NCBI GenBank assembly: GCA_025359585.1 | Contig: JANYFX010000479.1 | Coordinates: 1 to 20,917, forward strand | Source: Rhizobacter sp. | GTDB lineage: Bacteria; Pseudomonadota; Gammaproteobacteria; Burkholderiales; Burkholderiaceae_C | Direction: 5' to 3' | Length of the DNA stretch: 20,917 bases | In this document: positions 14,346 to 20,917 of the stretch, piece by piece | Numbering within the stretch: the first letter of the stretch is position 1 | Layout: each line of letters starts with the position of its first letter | The notes under the pieces: model-generated | Told to the model about the DNA's origin: nothing | What the model saw: the letters and a program-made list of their open reading frames with translations, nothing else | The model's database searches: none | Program-made: the position numbers and the translations under genes

Positions 14346-15158
14346 ATGAAAACATTTCTGAAGAGCGCGCTCGCAGTGGCCACCTTGGCCGTTGCCGCGC
14401 AAGCGTCGGCACAGGTCACGTTCTACGAGCGTGAAGGCTTCGAAGGCCGCACCTTCAGCACCGAGCGCCAGGTCGGTGACTTCTCGCGTTACGGCTTCAA
14501 CGACCGTGCTTCGTCGGTCGTGGTGTTGCGTGACCGGTGGGAGGTGTGCAGCGACGTCCAATTCGCCGGCCGCTGCGTCATCTTGCGCCCGGGGCGTTAT
14601 GCCTCGCTGACCACGATGGGCATGAACGACCGCGTCTCGTCGGTGCGAGCCGTCGGCAGGAACGCGCGTTTCGACGACGACCGTTATGCACCCGCGCCGG
14701 TGCCCGTCTACGACAACCACCGGCGCCCCAACGAGCGCCTGTACCAGGCCGAGGTGACCTCCGTGCGCGCCGTGCTCGGGCGGCCCGAGCAGCGCTGCTG
14801 GGTCGAACGCGAGCAGGTCGTCCAGGAGCAACGCGGCGACGTAAACGTGGGCGCGGCGATTGTCGGTGCGGTGCTCGGCGGCGTGCTCGGCCACCAGGTT
14901 GGTGGCGGGCGTGGCAAAGACATCGCGACGGCCGGTGGCGCTGTCGCCGGCGCCGCGGTCGGGGCCAACATCGGCCGCGATGGCGGGCCGGTGGCGGGCA
15001 CCCGCGATGTTCAGCGTTGCAGTACCGTGCCCAGCCAGGCCAAGCCCGACTACTGGGACGTGACCTACAACTTCCGTGGCCAGGAGCATCACATCCAGAT
15101 GACCACGCCGCCCGGGCGCACCGTCACCGTGAACCGCCAGGGCGAACCCCGGGCCTGA
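14346..15158 (+). CDS. Secreted beta/gamma-crystallin-like plus glycine-zipper protein
   Basis: The protein has 270 residues. A signal peptide of about 22 residues (MKTFLKSALAVATLAVAAQA, cleavage after ASA) precedes a beta/gamma-crystallin-like domain at about 24-110 (VTFYEREGFEGRTF, DFSRYGFNDRASSVVV, WEVCSDVQFAGRC, MNDRVSSVRAV). A middle linker follows. A glycine-zipper 2TM segment lies at about 170-205 (VGAAIVGAVLGGVLGHQVGG, then GAVAGAAVGANIG), as in 17-kDa surface antigen proteins. A cysteine-bearing C-terminal part (RDVQRCSTV, YWDVTYNFRGQEHHIQMTTP) completes it. Start ATG 14346 has GGAAG upstream. It should be exported and outer-membrane associated; a lipobox is not present. A stress or envelope role is likely, but unproven. 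Confidence 0.9.
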   Translation: MKTFLKSALAVATLAVAAQASAQVTFYEREGFEGRTFSTERQVGDFSRYGFNDRASSVVVLRDRWEVCSDVQFAGRCVILRPGRYASLTTMGMNDRVSSVRAVGRNARFDDDRYAPAPVPVYDNHRRPNERLYQAEVTSVRAVLGRPEQRCWVEREQVVQEQRGDVNVGAAIVGAVLGGVLGHQVGGGRGKDIATAGGAVAGAAVGANIGRDGGPVAGTRDVQRCSTVPSQAKPDYWDVTYNFRGQEHHIQMTTPPGRTVTVNRQGEPRA

Positions 15159-15169
15159 AAGAAAGCGAG

Positions 15170-15192
15170 CGCGCCCGGCGGCGCCGGGCGCG
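15170..15192 (+). terminator. Strong GC hairpin after the crystallin-like gene
   Basis: A perfect 10-bp stem (CGCGCCCGGC / GCCGGGCGCG) with a 3-base loop lies 12 bases after the stop at 15158. There is no T run after it, so it is either a weak intrinsic terminator or an mRNA 3'-end stabiliser. Confidence 0.5.
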
Positions 15193-15204
15193 TAGCAGAA
15201 TCGC

Positions 15205-15225
15205 GGTTCACGACGAAAGTGAACC
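15205..15225 (+). promoter_or_regulatory. Hairpin directly abutting the cyclophilin start codon
   Basis: GGTTCAC and GTGAACC form a perfect 7-bp stem with loop GACGAAA, ending one base before ATG 15226. No normal ribosome site is present apart from this loop and stem, so the structure may control access to the start. Confidence 0.45.
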
Positions 15226-15822
15226 ATGCAGCGGCGACACCTTCTTAGCCTTCCCGCACTGGCCCTGCCGGCCCTGCGATCTGCGCGCGCCGAAGGCCAG
15301 GTGCTGACGCGGGTCGACACGCGCCTGGGCAGCTTCGTGATCGCGGTCGACCCGGCGCGGGCGCCGATCACGGTGGCCAACTACCTGGCTTACGTCGACA
15401 AACACTGGCTCGATGGTGGCTCGGTCTACCGCATCGTCACGCCGAAGAACCAGGCACCCGACACCCCGCACAAGATCGAAGTCGTGCAATGGGGCATGAA
15501 CCTGCCCGACGACAAGGCGCCGCCGCTGCCCTTCATCGCGCACGAGACCACCCAGCAGACCGGCCTGCTGCATCGCAACGGCACTGTGTCGATGGCGCGC
15601 AGTGCTCCGGGCACGGCCGCGACCGAGTTTTTCATCTGCATCGGCGACCAGCCCGAGCTCGATTTCGGTGGCGGCCGCAACCCCGACGGCCAGGGCTTCG
15701 CTGCGTTCGGGCAGGTCGTGCAAGGCATGGCGACGGTGCAGACGATCTACCGGCAGGCGCAGTCCGAGCAGTTCCTGAAACAACCGATCGTGGTGCGCAG
15801 CGTCAGGCGCGTCGCCGCATGA
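15226..15822 (+). CDS. Periplasmic peptidyl-prolyl cis-trans isomerase, cyclophilin type
   Basis: The protein has 198 residues. It starts MQRRHLLSLPALALPALRSA, a signal peptide with an Arg pair. A cyclophilin fold follows: DTRLGSFVIAVDPARAPITVANYLAYVD, VYRIVTPKN, HRNGTVSMARSAPGTAATEFFICIGDQPELDFGG, and FAAFGQVVQGMATVQTI. Such enzymes isomerise X-Pro bonds in exported proteins. Substitutions relative to the classical FHRVI / QGGD / GSQFFI motifs (YRIVTP, TEFFIC) are typical of divergent bacterial members, and activity may be lower. The gene overlaps the next by ATGA. The hairpin at 15205-15225 precedes the start. Confidence 0.92.
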   Translation: MQRRHLLSLPALALPALRSARAEGQVLTRVDTRLGSFVIAVDPARAPITVANYLAYVDKHWLDGGSVYRIVTPKNQAPDTPHKIEVVQWGMNLPDDKAPPLPFIAHETTQQTGLLHRNGTVSMARSAPGTAATEFFICIGDQPELDFGGGRNPDGQGFAAFGQVVQGMATVQTIYRQAQSEQFLKQPIVVRSVRRVAA

Positions 15823-16226
15823 TCCGGATCCGCGAAATCGACCACCTCGTGCTGCGGGTCGTGAACCTCGAGCGCATGCTGCAGTTTTATTGCGGCGCGC
15901 TCGGCTGCACGGTCGAGCGCCGCCAGGACGACATCGGCCTGGTGCAATTGCGCGCAGGCCGATCGCTGGTCGATCTCGTGCCGGTCGATGGCGAACTCGG
16001 CCGCGTGGGCGGCGCCGCGCCGGGCGCGCAGGCCCGCAACCTCGATCACTTCTGCTTTCGTGTCGAACCCTTCGACGAGCCCGGCATTCGCGCCCATCTG
16101 CAAGCGCTCGGCGTCGAGGTGGGCGCGGTCGCCTCGCGGTACGGCGCGGAAGGCGCGGGGCCTTCGATCTACCTCAGCGATCCCGAAGGCAACGTGGTCG
16201 AGTTGAAGGGGCCACCGGCGGATTGA
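15819..16226 (+). CDS. VOC-superfamily (glyoxalase/bleomycin-resistance fold) protein
   Basis: The protein has 135 residues and one VOC domain: IREIDHLVLRVVNLERMLQFYCGALGC at the start, LVDLVPVDGE, RNLDHFCFRVEPFDEPGIRAHLQALGV and SIYLSDPEGNVVELKGP at the end. His9, His76 and the terminal VVELKG glutamate lie at the places of the usual metal ligands, so a metal-dependent dioxygenase or lyase is possible. The ATG overlaps the cyclophilin stop (ATGA), so it is co-translated with it. The substrate cannot be told. Confidence 0.92.
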   Translation: MIRIREIDHLVLRVVNLERMLQFYCGALGCTVERRQDDIGLVQLRAGRSLVDLVPVDGELGRVGGAAPGAQARNLDHFCFRVEPFDEPGIRAHLQALGVEVGAVASRYGAEGAGPSIYLSDPEGNVVELKGPPAD

Positions 16227-16237
16227 GTCGAGCGGCC

Positions 16238-16250
16238 CGCCGTCGCGGCG
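16238..16250. terminator. Weak hairpin between convergent genes
   Basis: CGCCG-TCG-CGGCG, a 5-bp stem, lies in the 28-base gap between the VOC and hemolysin III stop codons. It lacks a T run, so it is only a possible bidirectional terminator. Confidence 0.25.
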
Positions 16251-16254
16251 CGCT

Positions 16255-16944
16255 TCAGCCCGAGTAACCGAGCACCGCGAAGAAGTGGCAGGCGCTGCCA
16301 CCGAGCACGAACAGGTGCCACACGAAGTGCGCGTAACGCACCCGCGAGTCGTAGAGAAAGACCACCGCACCGGCCGTGTACGACACGCCGCCCGCGATCA
16401 GCCACGCCAGACCGGCCCCCGGCATGCGCGCCAGCAGCGGCGCTGCCGCGACCACCGCGACCCAGCCCATCGCCACGTACAGGCCGGTGGACCAGAGCGG
16501 GTGTTTCAGCCGGTTCAGCAGCTTGGCGGCCATGCCGAGTGCGGCCATCGCCCACACCACACCGAACAGCGACCAGCCCCAACCGCCGCGCAGCACCCCG
16601 AGCACGAAGGGTGTGTAGCTGCCGGCGATGAAGAGGTAGATGGCAGCGTGGTCGCAGCGGTTGAGCAATTCTTTCGCGCGCCCGGCCGGCACCGCGTGGT
16701 ACACGGCGGAGACGAAGTACAGCAACATCATCGTGGCCGAGAACACGCACACCGCAACGTTGTTCATCGCGCTGCCGTTGCCCTGCGCAAAGCCGAGCAG
16801 CACCGGCAATGAAGCCACGGCCAGCAGAAAACCGATGCCGTGGCTGATGCTGTTGGCGATCTCTTCGCCCCAGGTCTGGGGCCGTTCGGTTTGGGGCAGC
16901 GAGGGCATGGCGAGGGCTTGCATGGCTTGGGCGGTCATGGTCAT
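16255..16944 (-). CDS. Hemolysin III/PAQR-family membrane protein
   Basis: The protein has 229 residues. About seven hydrophobic segments follow a short soluble N-terminus (SLPQTERPQTWGEEIANSIS). Family motifs are EEIANSISHGIGFLL, FVSAVYHAVP (His83), NRCDHAAIYLFIAGSYTPF (Asp98) and FVWHLFVLGGSACHF (His206 and His210, an HxxxH pair). The Ser-His-Asp-HxxxH set matches the metal-binding core of PAQR/adiponectin-receptor-like hydrolases. The start at 16944 has a second in-frame ATG two codons on, and no strong ribosome site is seen. It is last in the minus-strand run, 73 bases after the SDR gene. Despite the family name, haemolysis should not be assumed. Confidence 0.93.
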   Translation of the reverse strand: MTMTAQAMQALAMPSLPQTERPQTWGEEIANSISHGIGFLLAVASLPVLLGFAQGNGSAMNNVAVCVFSATMMLLYFVSAVYHAVPAGRAKELLNRCDHAAIYLFIAGSYTPFVLGVLRGGWGWSLFGVVWAMAALGMAAKLLNRLKHPLWSTGLYVAMGWVAVVAAAPLLARMPGAGLAWLIAGGVSYTAGAVVFLYDSRVRYAHFVWHLFVLGGSACHFFAVLGYSG

Positions 16945-17017
16945 TGAACTCGCGATGGAAGCTGCTTGCCATCCCCTTGTCGGGGGAGCGAAAAAATCAC
17001 GCGTGCGGGTGTGTGTG

Positions 17018-17782
17018 TCAGCGTCCGCCGGTCACGTCGACGACCGAGCCGGTGGTGTAGCTCGACGCGTCCGACATCAGCCAGTAGATCGCCTGCGCCA
17101 CTTCTTCTGCGCTGCCGGCGCGCTGCATCGGCACCAGCGGCGCCATCTGCTTCGCGCGGTCGGGCAGGCCGCCCGAGGCGTGGATCTCGGTCTCGATGAT
17201 GCCCGGCCGCACCGCGTTGACGCGGATGCCTTCGAGCGCCACTTCTTTCGCCAGGCCCATCGTGAACACGTCGATCGCGCCCTTGGCGGCCGCGTAGTCC
17301 ACGTACTGCCCGGGCGAGCCGATGCGCGAAGCCGCCGACGAGAGGTTGACGATCGCGCCGCCGCGCCCGCCGTGTTTTGTCGACAGGCGTTTCACCGCTT
17401 CGCGCGCACACAAAAAACTGCCGAACACATTGATCGCGAACATACGCTGCAAGCGTGGCAGGCTCATGACATCGACACGCGCCTGCACGTCGACCACGCC
17501 GGCGTTGTTGACCAGGGCGCCGAGTGGCGGCAGCTCGCGCTCGATCGTGGCGAACATCGCGAGCACCCGAGCTTCGTCGGACACGTCGGCTTGCACCGCG
17601 AGGGCTGTGCCGCCCGCCGCACGAATCTGCGCCACGATCGCTTCGGCGGCGGCCACGCCGCTGGTGTAGTTCACGGCCACGGCCCAGCCGTTTTGCGCAC
17701 ACAGCAGCGAGGTGGCGGCGCCGATGCCGCGGCCACCGCCGGTGACGAGCACGGTGCGTGCGCTTCTGCGTTTTTCAGTCAT
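17018..17782 (-). CDS. Short-chain dehydrogenase/reductase
   Basis: The protein has 254 residues. Cofactor motif TGGGRGIG (14-21), ADVSD (65-69), NNAG (92-95), catalytic Ser149 (NLSSAAS), Tyr163 and Lys167 (YAAAK) and the ending TGSVVDVTGGR are all present, a complete classical SDR. NAD(P) use is likely; no clear residue choice for NADP was checked. Start ATG 17782-17780 has GGAG seven bases upstream. An in-frame open stretch upstream to 18295 is the shadow of the FHA gene. It lies 17 bases after the FHA stop, so is probably in the same transcript as protease and FHA genes, though its link to them is not evident. Confidence 0.94.
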   Translation of the reverse strand: MTEKRRSARTVLVTGGGRGIGAATSLLCAQNGWAVAVNYTSGVAAAEAIVAQIRAAGGTALAVQADVSDEARVLAMFATIERELPPLGALVNNAGVVDVQARVDVMSLPRLQRMFAINVFGSFLCAREAVKRLSTKHGGRGGAIVNLSSAASRIGSPGQYVDYAAAKGAIDVFTMGLAKEVALEGIRVNAVRPGIIETEIHASGGLPDRAKQMAPLVPMQRAGSAEEVAQAIYWLMSDASSYTTGSVVDVTGGR

Positions 17783-17799
17783 GTTCGTCTCCACGGAAT

Positions 17800-18927
17800 T
17801 CACTCTTCGATCTCGCCCTTGGCGCCGGCCTCGTCGGCGCCCGAGGTTTCCTTGGCCTTCTTGTCGAGCAGCGGCTTCAGGCTGGCCAGGCCGTCGATGA
17901 AGGCGTCGTTGGCCACCGGCCTGGCAAGCCGCAGCGCCGGCGGGAACAGGTGGCTCATGTAGAGCTCTTCGCCGAACTGGTCGCTGCGTTGCACGTTGAA
18001 CCAGAGTGTCAGCACGATGCCGGTCGCGGCACACGCGGCGGCGGCCCAGCGCAGCGCGCGGTGGCGCGCCGGCTCGACCGCGAGCAGGTGAAAGTAGAAC
18101 GCGGCCGCGCCGACGGCATAGGTGCCGAGGAACGCGAAGTCGGTCAACCAGGGCCACGAAAAAGCGAAAGCCAGCAAGGCGGGCAAGGCGCCGACCACGA
18201 GCCATGCGCTGCTCGAAATCAGGAACACCCGCAGGTGCCAGCCGAAGCGCGCCAGGTGCGTGAAGGTCTTCGACAGCAAGGCCCACGCGCCGCACCAGAT
18301 CGCCCCGCCCGCGACCGTGCTCAGCAGCATGCTGCCGACCGCGCGGCCCAGGCCATCGGCATCGGTGTCGAGGTAGGTGTTGAAGAGCATGCCGACCAGC
18401 AACACCAGCGCGGCGACCAGGATCGGCATCAGGCGCTGGCGCAGCGGTGCGACCACGGCGAGAGGCTGCTCGGCGGCCAGCGTGTCTTGCGGCAGGCGCA
18501 GCCGCAGCCGGGTGCGGCCGACGCTGAACTCGGTCGCGTCGCCGACGCCGGCTAGCGGGTGGCTGGTACCGGCGATCAGTTTTCTGGTGCCGAGCTGTAC
18601 GCCGTTCTTCGTGTCGCCGACGACGAGTGCCAGGCCTTGCTCGCCGAGCGCGAGCGTCAGGTGCTCGGCGGCGACGTGGGCATCACTCAGCACCACGTCG
18701 TTGTCGAGCGCGCGGCCGATGCGCAGCGGCCAGTGCGCAACCGTGAAGGACTGGCGCACCTGGCCGTCGCGGTCGAGCACTTCGATCAGCGCCAGCGGGG
18801 TGACGCGTGCCTCTGGCGTTTGTACCGGCGTCGGCGTCGGCCGGGGCGCTGGCGTGAGCAGCACCGGTTCGTCGGCCGGCGGCCACATGGGTTGTGTCAC
18901 CGGCGCCTCTTCGTCGTGCGTCGTCAT
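17800..18927 (-). CDS. FHA-domain polytopic membrane protein
   Basis: The protein has 375 residues. An N-terminal Pro-rich linker (7-45) precedes an FHA domain at about 48-145: LRIGR (68-72), NDVVLSDAHVAAEH (76-89), DTKNGVQLG (105-113). The usual V-S-R-x-H phosphopeptide motif here reads V-A-A-E-H, so the phosphate-binding Ser is replaced by Ala86. About five membrane segments follow (167-184, 198-219, 232-254, 262-284, 293-311). The C-terminal 60 residues are charged (ELYMSHLFPPALRL, LDKKAKETSGADEAG). With the FHA domain cytosolic and an odd number of passes, the tail would be periplasmic, the same side as the protease. Start ATG 18927 overlaps the protease stop (ATGA). The open frame extends to 19149 but the overlap and lack of a site favour 18927. 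Confidence 0.9.
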   Translation of the reverse strand: MTTHDEEAPVTQPMWPPADEPVLLTPAPRPTPTPVQTPEARVTPLALIEVLDRDGQVRQSFTVAHWPLRIGRALDNDVVLSDAHVAAEHLTLALGEQGLALVVGDTKNGVQLGTRKLIAGTSHPLAGVGDATEFSVGRTRLRLRLPQDTLAAEQPLAVVAPLRQRLMPILVAALVLLVGMLFNTYLDTDADGLGRAVGSMLLSTVAGGAIWCGAWALLSKTFTHLARFGWHLRVFLISSSAWLVVGALPALLAFAFSWPWLTDFAFLGTYAVGAAAFYFHLLAVEPARHRALRWAAAACAATGIVLTLWFNVQRSDQFGEELYMSHLFPPALRLARPVANDAFIDGLASLKPLLDKKAKETSGADEAGAKGEIEE

Positions 18928-20291
18928 TTCACCCACCCGTAAGCGTCGATGTAGTGGCGCGCGAGCTTCTGCGCGTTGGCGAAGCTCAGGCCCTGCGCGT
19001 CGAAGCGGCCCTGCACGCCGGCCTGCGTCTGGTCGAGCGTGGCGACCAGCACCGACACGTCGTAGAGCTGCGGCAGCTTCTTGTAGGCGCGCAGGCAGAC
19101 CACGGCGCGCAGCGGCAGGCCGCCACGGTCGACGAAGGCTTCGTTGCACTGCGGTTTGGTCTGGTGTTCGGAGCGCAGTCGCACGAACGATTCGTTGCGA
19201 AAGCTCGCCGAGTAGCGCGCCGCGAAACGCAGCGTGCCGAGCTTGGCGCCGTCGTAGCTTTCGTGGCGCAGGCTGATCGCGCCGGTGGTGTAGTCGCCCA
19301 CGTAGATGCGCGTGTCCATCACGCAGTCGGAGCGTTCGAGGTCGAGGCCGCCGGTACGCGAAGGGTCGCTGCTGCCCCAGCAGCGCATGAACTGGTCGCT
19401 CGGCACCGGCACCTTGTAGCGCGGGTGGGTCGCGGTCTTCCAGCCCTGCTGGATGAAACGTTCGGTCAATGCCGCCTGGTGCAGCATCAACTGGTCGGTG
19501 ACGATGCCGTAAGCAGCGGTCTTGATCGGCGGCGCGTCGCGCCCGCGCTTGAGCAGGGCGGATGCAAAACTCGCCGGCACCAGAAAGCTGACCTGCTCGC
19601 CGTCGACACGGCGCGCCACGTTGACGCCGATGACGTTGCCGTCGGAGTCGAGCGCCGGCCCGCCGCTCATGCCGCCGCTGAGCGCGCCGCCGAAGAAGAT
19701 CTGCGGGTAGAAGCTGCGCTTGACCAGGCCGTTGTAGTTGCCTTCGGTGACCGCAAAGCCCACGTCGAGCGGGTTGCCGAGCGAGTAGATGCGCTCGCCT
19801 TGTGCGAGGGCGCGGGCCTCATTGCGGAACGAGAGCGCGTCGAAAGCCGGCCGGACGGCGGCAGCGTCATCGGCCTTCAACAAGGCCAGGTCGTGCAGCA
19901 CGTCGAGCTGCAGGATCTGCAGAGGTGCTTCGCGGCCGTCGGCCGTGACATAGACGAGGTCGTGGCGCTCGGGTTTGAGCGCGGCTTCGGCCACCACGTG
20001 AAAGTTGGTGACGATGTGGCCTTCGGTCGAGACGAAAAAACCCGAGCCGACCGAGGTCTGGCTGGCGCGGCCCTTCAGCACAGTGCGGATCTGCACCAGC
20101 TGCGAGCGCGCCTGTTCGTAGACCTTGCGTGCCGACGACGAGACCGGCGCCGAAGCCGGTGGTTCGGCCGCCGTGGCGGCGGAGGGTGGCGCGGTGGTGG
20201 TTTGCCCCCAGGCGCCGGTCGGCAGGCCGCTCAGCGAGAATGCAAAGACAAGACCGGCCAGAGCGGCAAGCCGCAGGTGAAATGGATTCAT
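18924..20291 (-). CDS. Secreted trypsin-like serine protease with C-terminal extension
   Basis: The protein has 455 residues. A signal peptide of about 30 residues (MNPFHLRLAALAGLVFAFSL...) precedes a low-complexity linker (31-55). A trypsin-like (DegP/S1C-type) domain covers about 60-260, with His98 (VTNFHVV), Asp134 (LHDLALLK) and Ser209 (GGMSGGPAL); the triad is intact. No PDZ domain is evident. The last 190 residues form a cysteine-bearing region (RCWGSSDP, ERSDCVMD, KPQCNEAF, VVCLRAYKK) that could be disulfide-bonded and bind substrate. The start at 20291 gives a full signal peptide. The gene overlaps the FHA gene and is divergent from the ABC binding protein, with 56 bases between the two starts. 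Likely a periplasmic protease that acts with the FHA membrane protein. Confidence 0.92.
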   Translation of the reverse strand: MNPFHLRLAALAGLVFAFSLSGLPTGAWGQTTTAPPSAATAAEPPASAPVSSSARKVYEQARSQLVQIRTVLKGRASQTSVGSGFFVSTEGHIVTNFHVVAEAALKPERHDLVYVTADGREAPLQILQLDVLHDLALLKADDAAAVRPAFDALSFRNEARALAQGERIYSLGNPLDVGFAVTEGNYNGLVKRSFYPQIFFGGALSGGMSGGPALDSDGNVIGVNVARRVDGEQVSFLVPASFASALLKRGRDAPPIKTAAYGIVTDQLMLHQAALTERFIQQGWKTATHPRYKVPVPSDQFMRCWGSSDPSRTGGLDLERSDCVMDTRIYVGDYTTGAISLRHESYDGAKLGTLRFAARYSASFRNESFVRLRSEHQTKPQCNEAFVDRGGLPLRAVVCLRAYKKLPQLYDVSVLVATLDQTQAGVQGRFDAQGLSFANAQKLARHYIDAYGWVK

Positions 20292-20347
20292 TGAAATTCA
20301 TTCTACGGGGCGCTCCCGGCCCGCCACTTCACAAGGAGACTTTGACC

Positions 20348-20917
20348 ATGCAACGCCGCAGTTTTGTTCTCGCCGGCACGTCGCTGATCGCGATGCCGGC
20401 CTTCGTTCAAGCCCAGGCCGTCGAGAAGCCCAAGCTCACGCTCGCAGTCGGTGGCAAGAACCTGCTCTACTACCTGCCGCTCACGATCGCCGAGAGCCTG
20501 GGCTACTTCAAGGCCGAGGGGCTGGACGTGACGATTGCCGACTTCGCCGGTGGCTCGCGGGCCTTGCAGGCCATGATCGGCGGCAGCGCCGACGTGGTCT
20601 CGGGCGCCTTCGAGCACACCATCAACATGCAGGTGAAGGGCCAGCGCCTGCGCGCCTTCGCACTGCAAGGCCGCGCGCCGCAGATCGTGCTGGGCGTGAA
20701 CCCGAAGACCATGCCCAACTTCAAGAGCGTGGCCGAGTTGAAGGGCAAGAAGCTCGGCGTGACCGCGCCGGGCTCGAGCACCAACGTGCTCGCCAACTTC
20801 GTGCTCGGCAAGGCCGGGTTGAAGCCAGGTGACGTGTCGATCATCGGCGTGGGCGCCGGCAGCGGCGCGGTGGCCGCGATGCGCTCGGGCCAGATCGACG
20901 CGATCAGCAACCTCGAC
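20348..20917 (+). CDS. ABC transporter substrate-binding protein (SsuA/TauA/ThiY-like), 5' part
   Basis: The frame is open from ATG 20348 to the right edge (190 residues, no stop), so the gene is cut by the window. It starts MQRRSFVLAGTSLIAMPAFV, a signal peptide with an Arg pair. The mature part, LTLAVGGKNLLYYLPLTIAE, LGYFKAEGLDVTIADFAGGS, ALQAMIGGSADVVSGAFEH, LKGKKLGVTAPGSSTNVLAN, IIGVGAGSGAVAAMRSGQID, fits the NMT1/SsuA-like periplasmic binding protein fold of sulfonate/nitrate/taurine-type transporters. AAGGAG is present nine bases upstream. Ligand unknown; the permease and ATPase genes probably lie beyond the edge. Confidence 0.93.
   Translation, partial: MQRRSFVLAGTSLIAMPAFVQAQAVEKPKLTLAVGGKNLLYYLPLTIAESLGYFKAEGLDVTIADFAGGSRALQAMIGGSADVVSGAFEHTINMQVKGQRLRAFALQGRAPQIVLGVNPKTMPNFKSVAELKGKKLGVTAPGSSTNVLANFVLGKAGLKPGDVSIIGVGAGSGAVAAMRSGQIDAISNLD

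Noticed and set aside
16970..17002. Hairpin with an adjacent A/T run between SDR and hemolysin III genes
   Set aside because: On the minus strand the T run comes before the stem, so it is not an intrinsic terminator for these genes.

Overview
This is a high-GC window with strong third-position G/C bias. Its gene content (an ECF sigma factor with DGPF/YCII partners, a Tm-1-like plus PEP-hydrolase-like pair, a periplasmic cyclophilin, and a SsuA/TauA-type binding protein) suggests a betaproteobacterium of the order Burkholderiales, perhaps near Rubrivivax or Leptothrix. That placement is inferred from composition and gene types only. I see no rRNA, tRNA, CRISPR array or insertion sequence. Every gap between genes is shorter than 300 bases.

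Region 1 (1-2160, minus strand): an ECF42-type sigma factor lies downstream of two tandem paralogous DGPF/YCII proteins. Each DGPF gene has its own TGTCGA-like N17 CGTC promoter candidate, which points to an autoregulated module. The end of the sigma gene runs against a possible partial plus-strand gene at the left edge.

Region 2 (2236-11316, plus strand): this is the most striking part. It holds three large genes: (i) a polytopic membrane protein with a C-terminal cytosolic domain that resembles TIR folds; (ii) an 1827-residue protein with two alpha/beta-hydrolase (lipase/LCAT-like) domains, a CHAT caspase-like protease domain with visible His and Cys, and a TPR-like tail; (iii) a TIR-TM-TPR protein with a proline-rich linker and a C-terminal domain predicted to lie outside the membrane. 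Genes ii and iii overlap by ATGA. The parts (TIR, CHAT, lipase, membrane anchors) match those of prokaryotic conflict and programmed-death systems, so the three genes are proposed as an undescribed membrane-associated effector cassette.

Region 3 (11329-14193): a TetR-type regulator is divergent from a Tm-1-like (UPF0261) protein followed by a PEP-hydrolase-family TIM barrel. A 39-bp dyad in the divergent interval is a good operator candidate.

Region 4 (14291-16226, plus strand): a secreted beta/gamma-crystallin plus glycine-zipper protein, a periplasmic cyclophilin, and a VOC/glyoxalase-fold protein coupled to it by ATGA. Several hairpins sit in the short gaps.

Region 5 (16255-20291, minus strand): a secreted trypsin-like protease with an intact His-Asp-Ser triad overlaps by ATGA an FHA-domain multi-pass membrane protein. 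An SDR oxidoreductase follows after 17 bp, then a hemolysin III/PAQR membrane protein. The protease and FHA pair look like a second cell-envelope signalling unit. Divergent from it, and running off the right edge, is an ABC-transporter substrate-binding protein (20348-20917).
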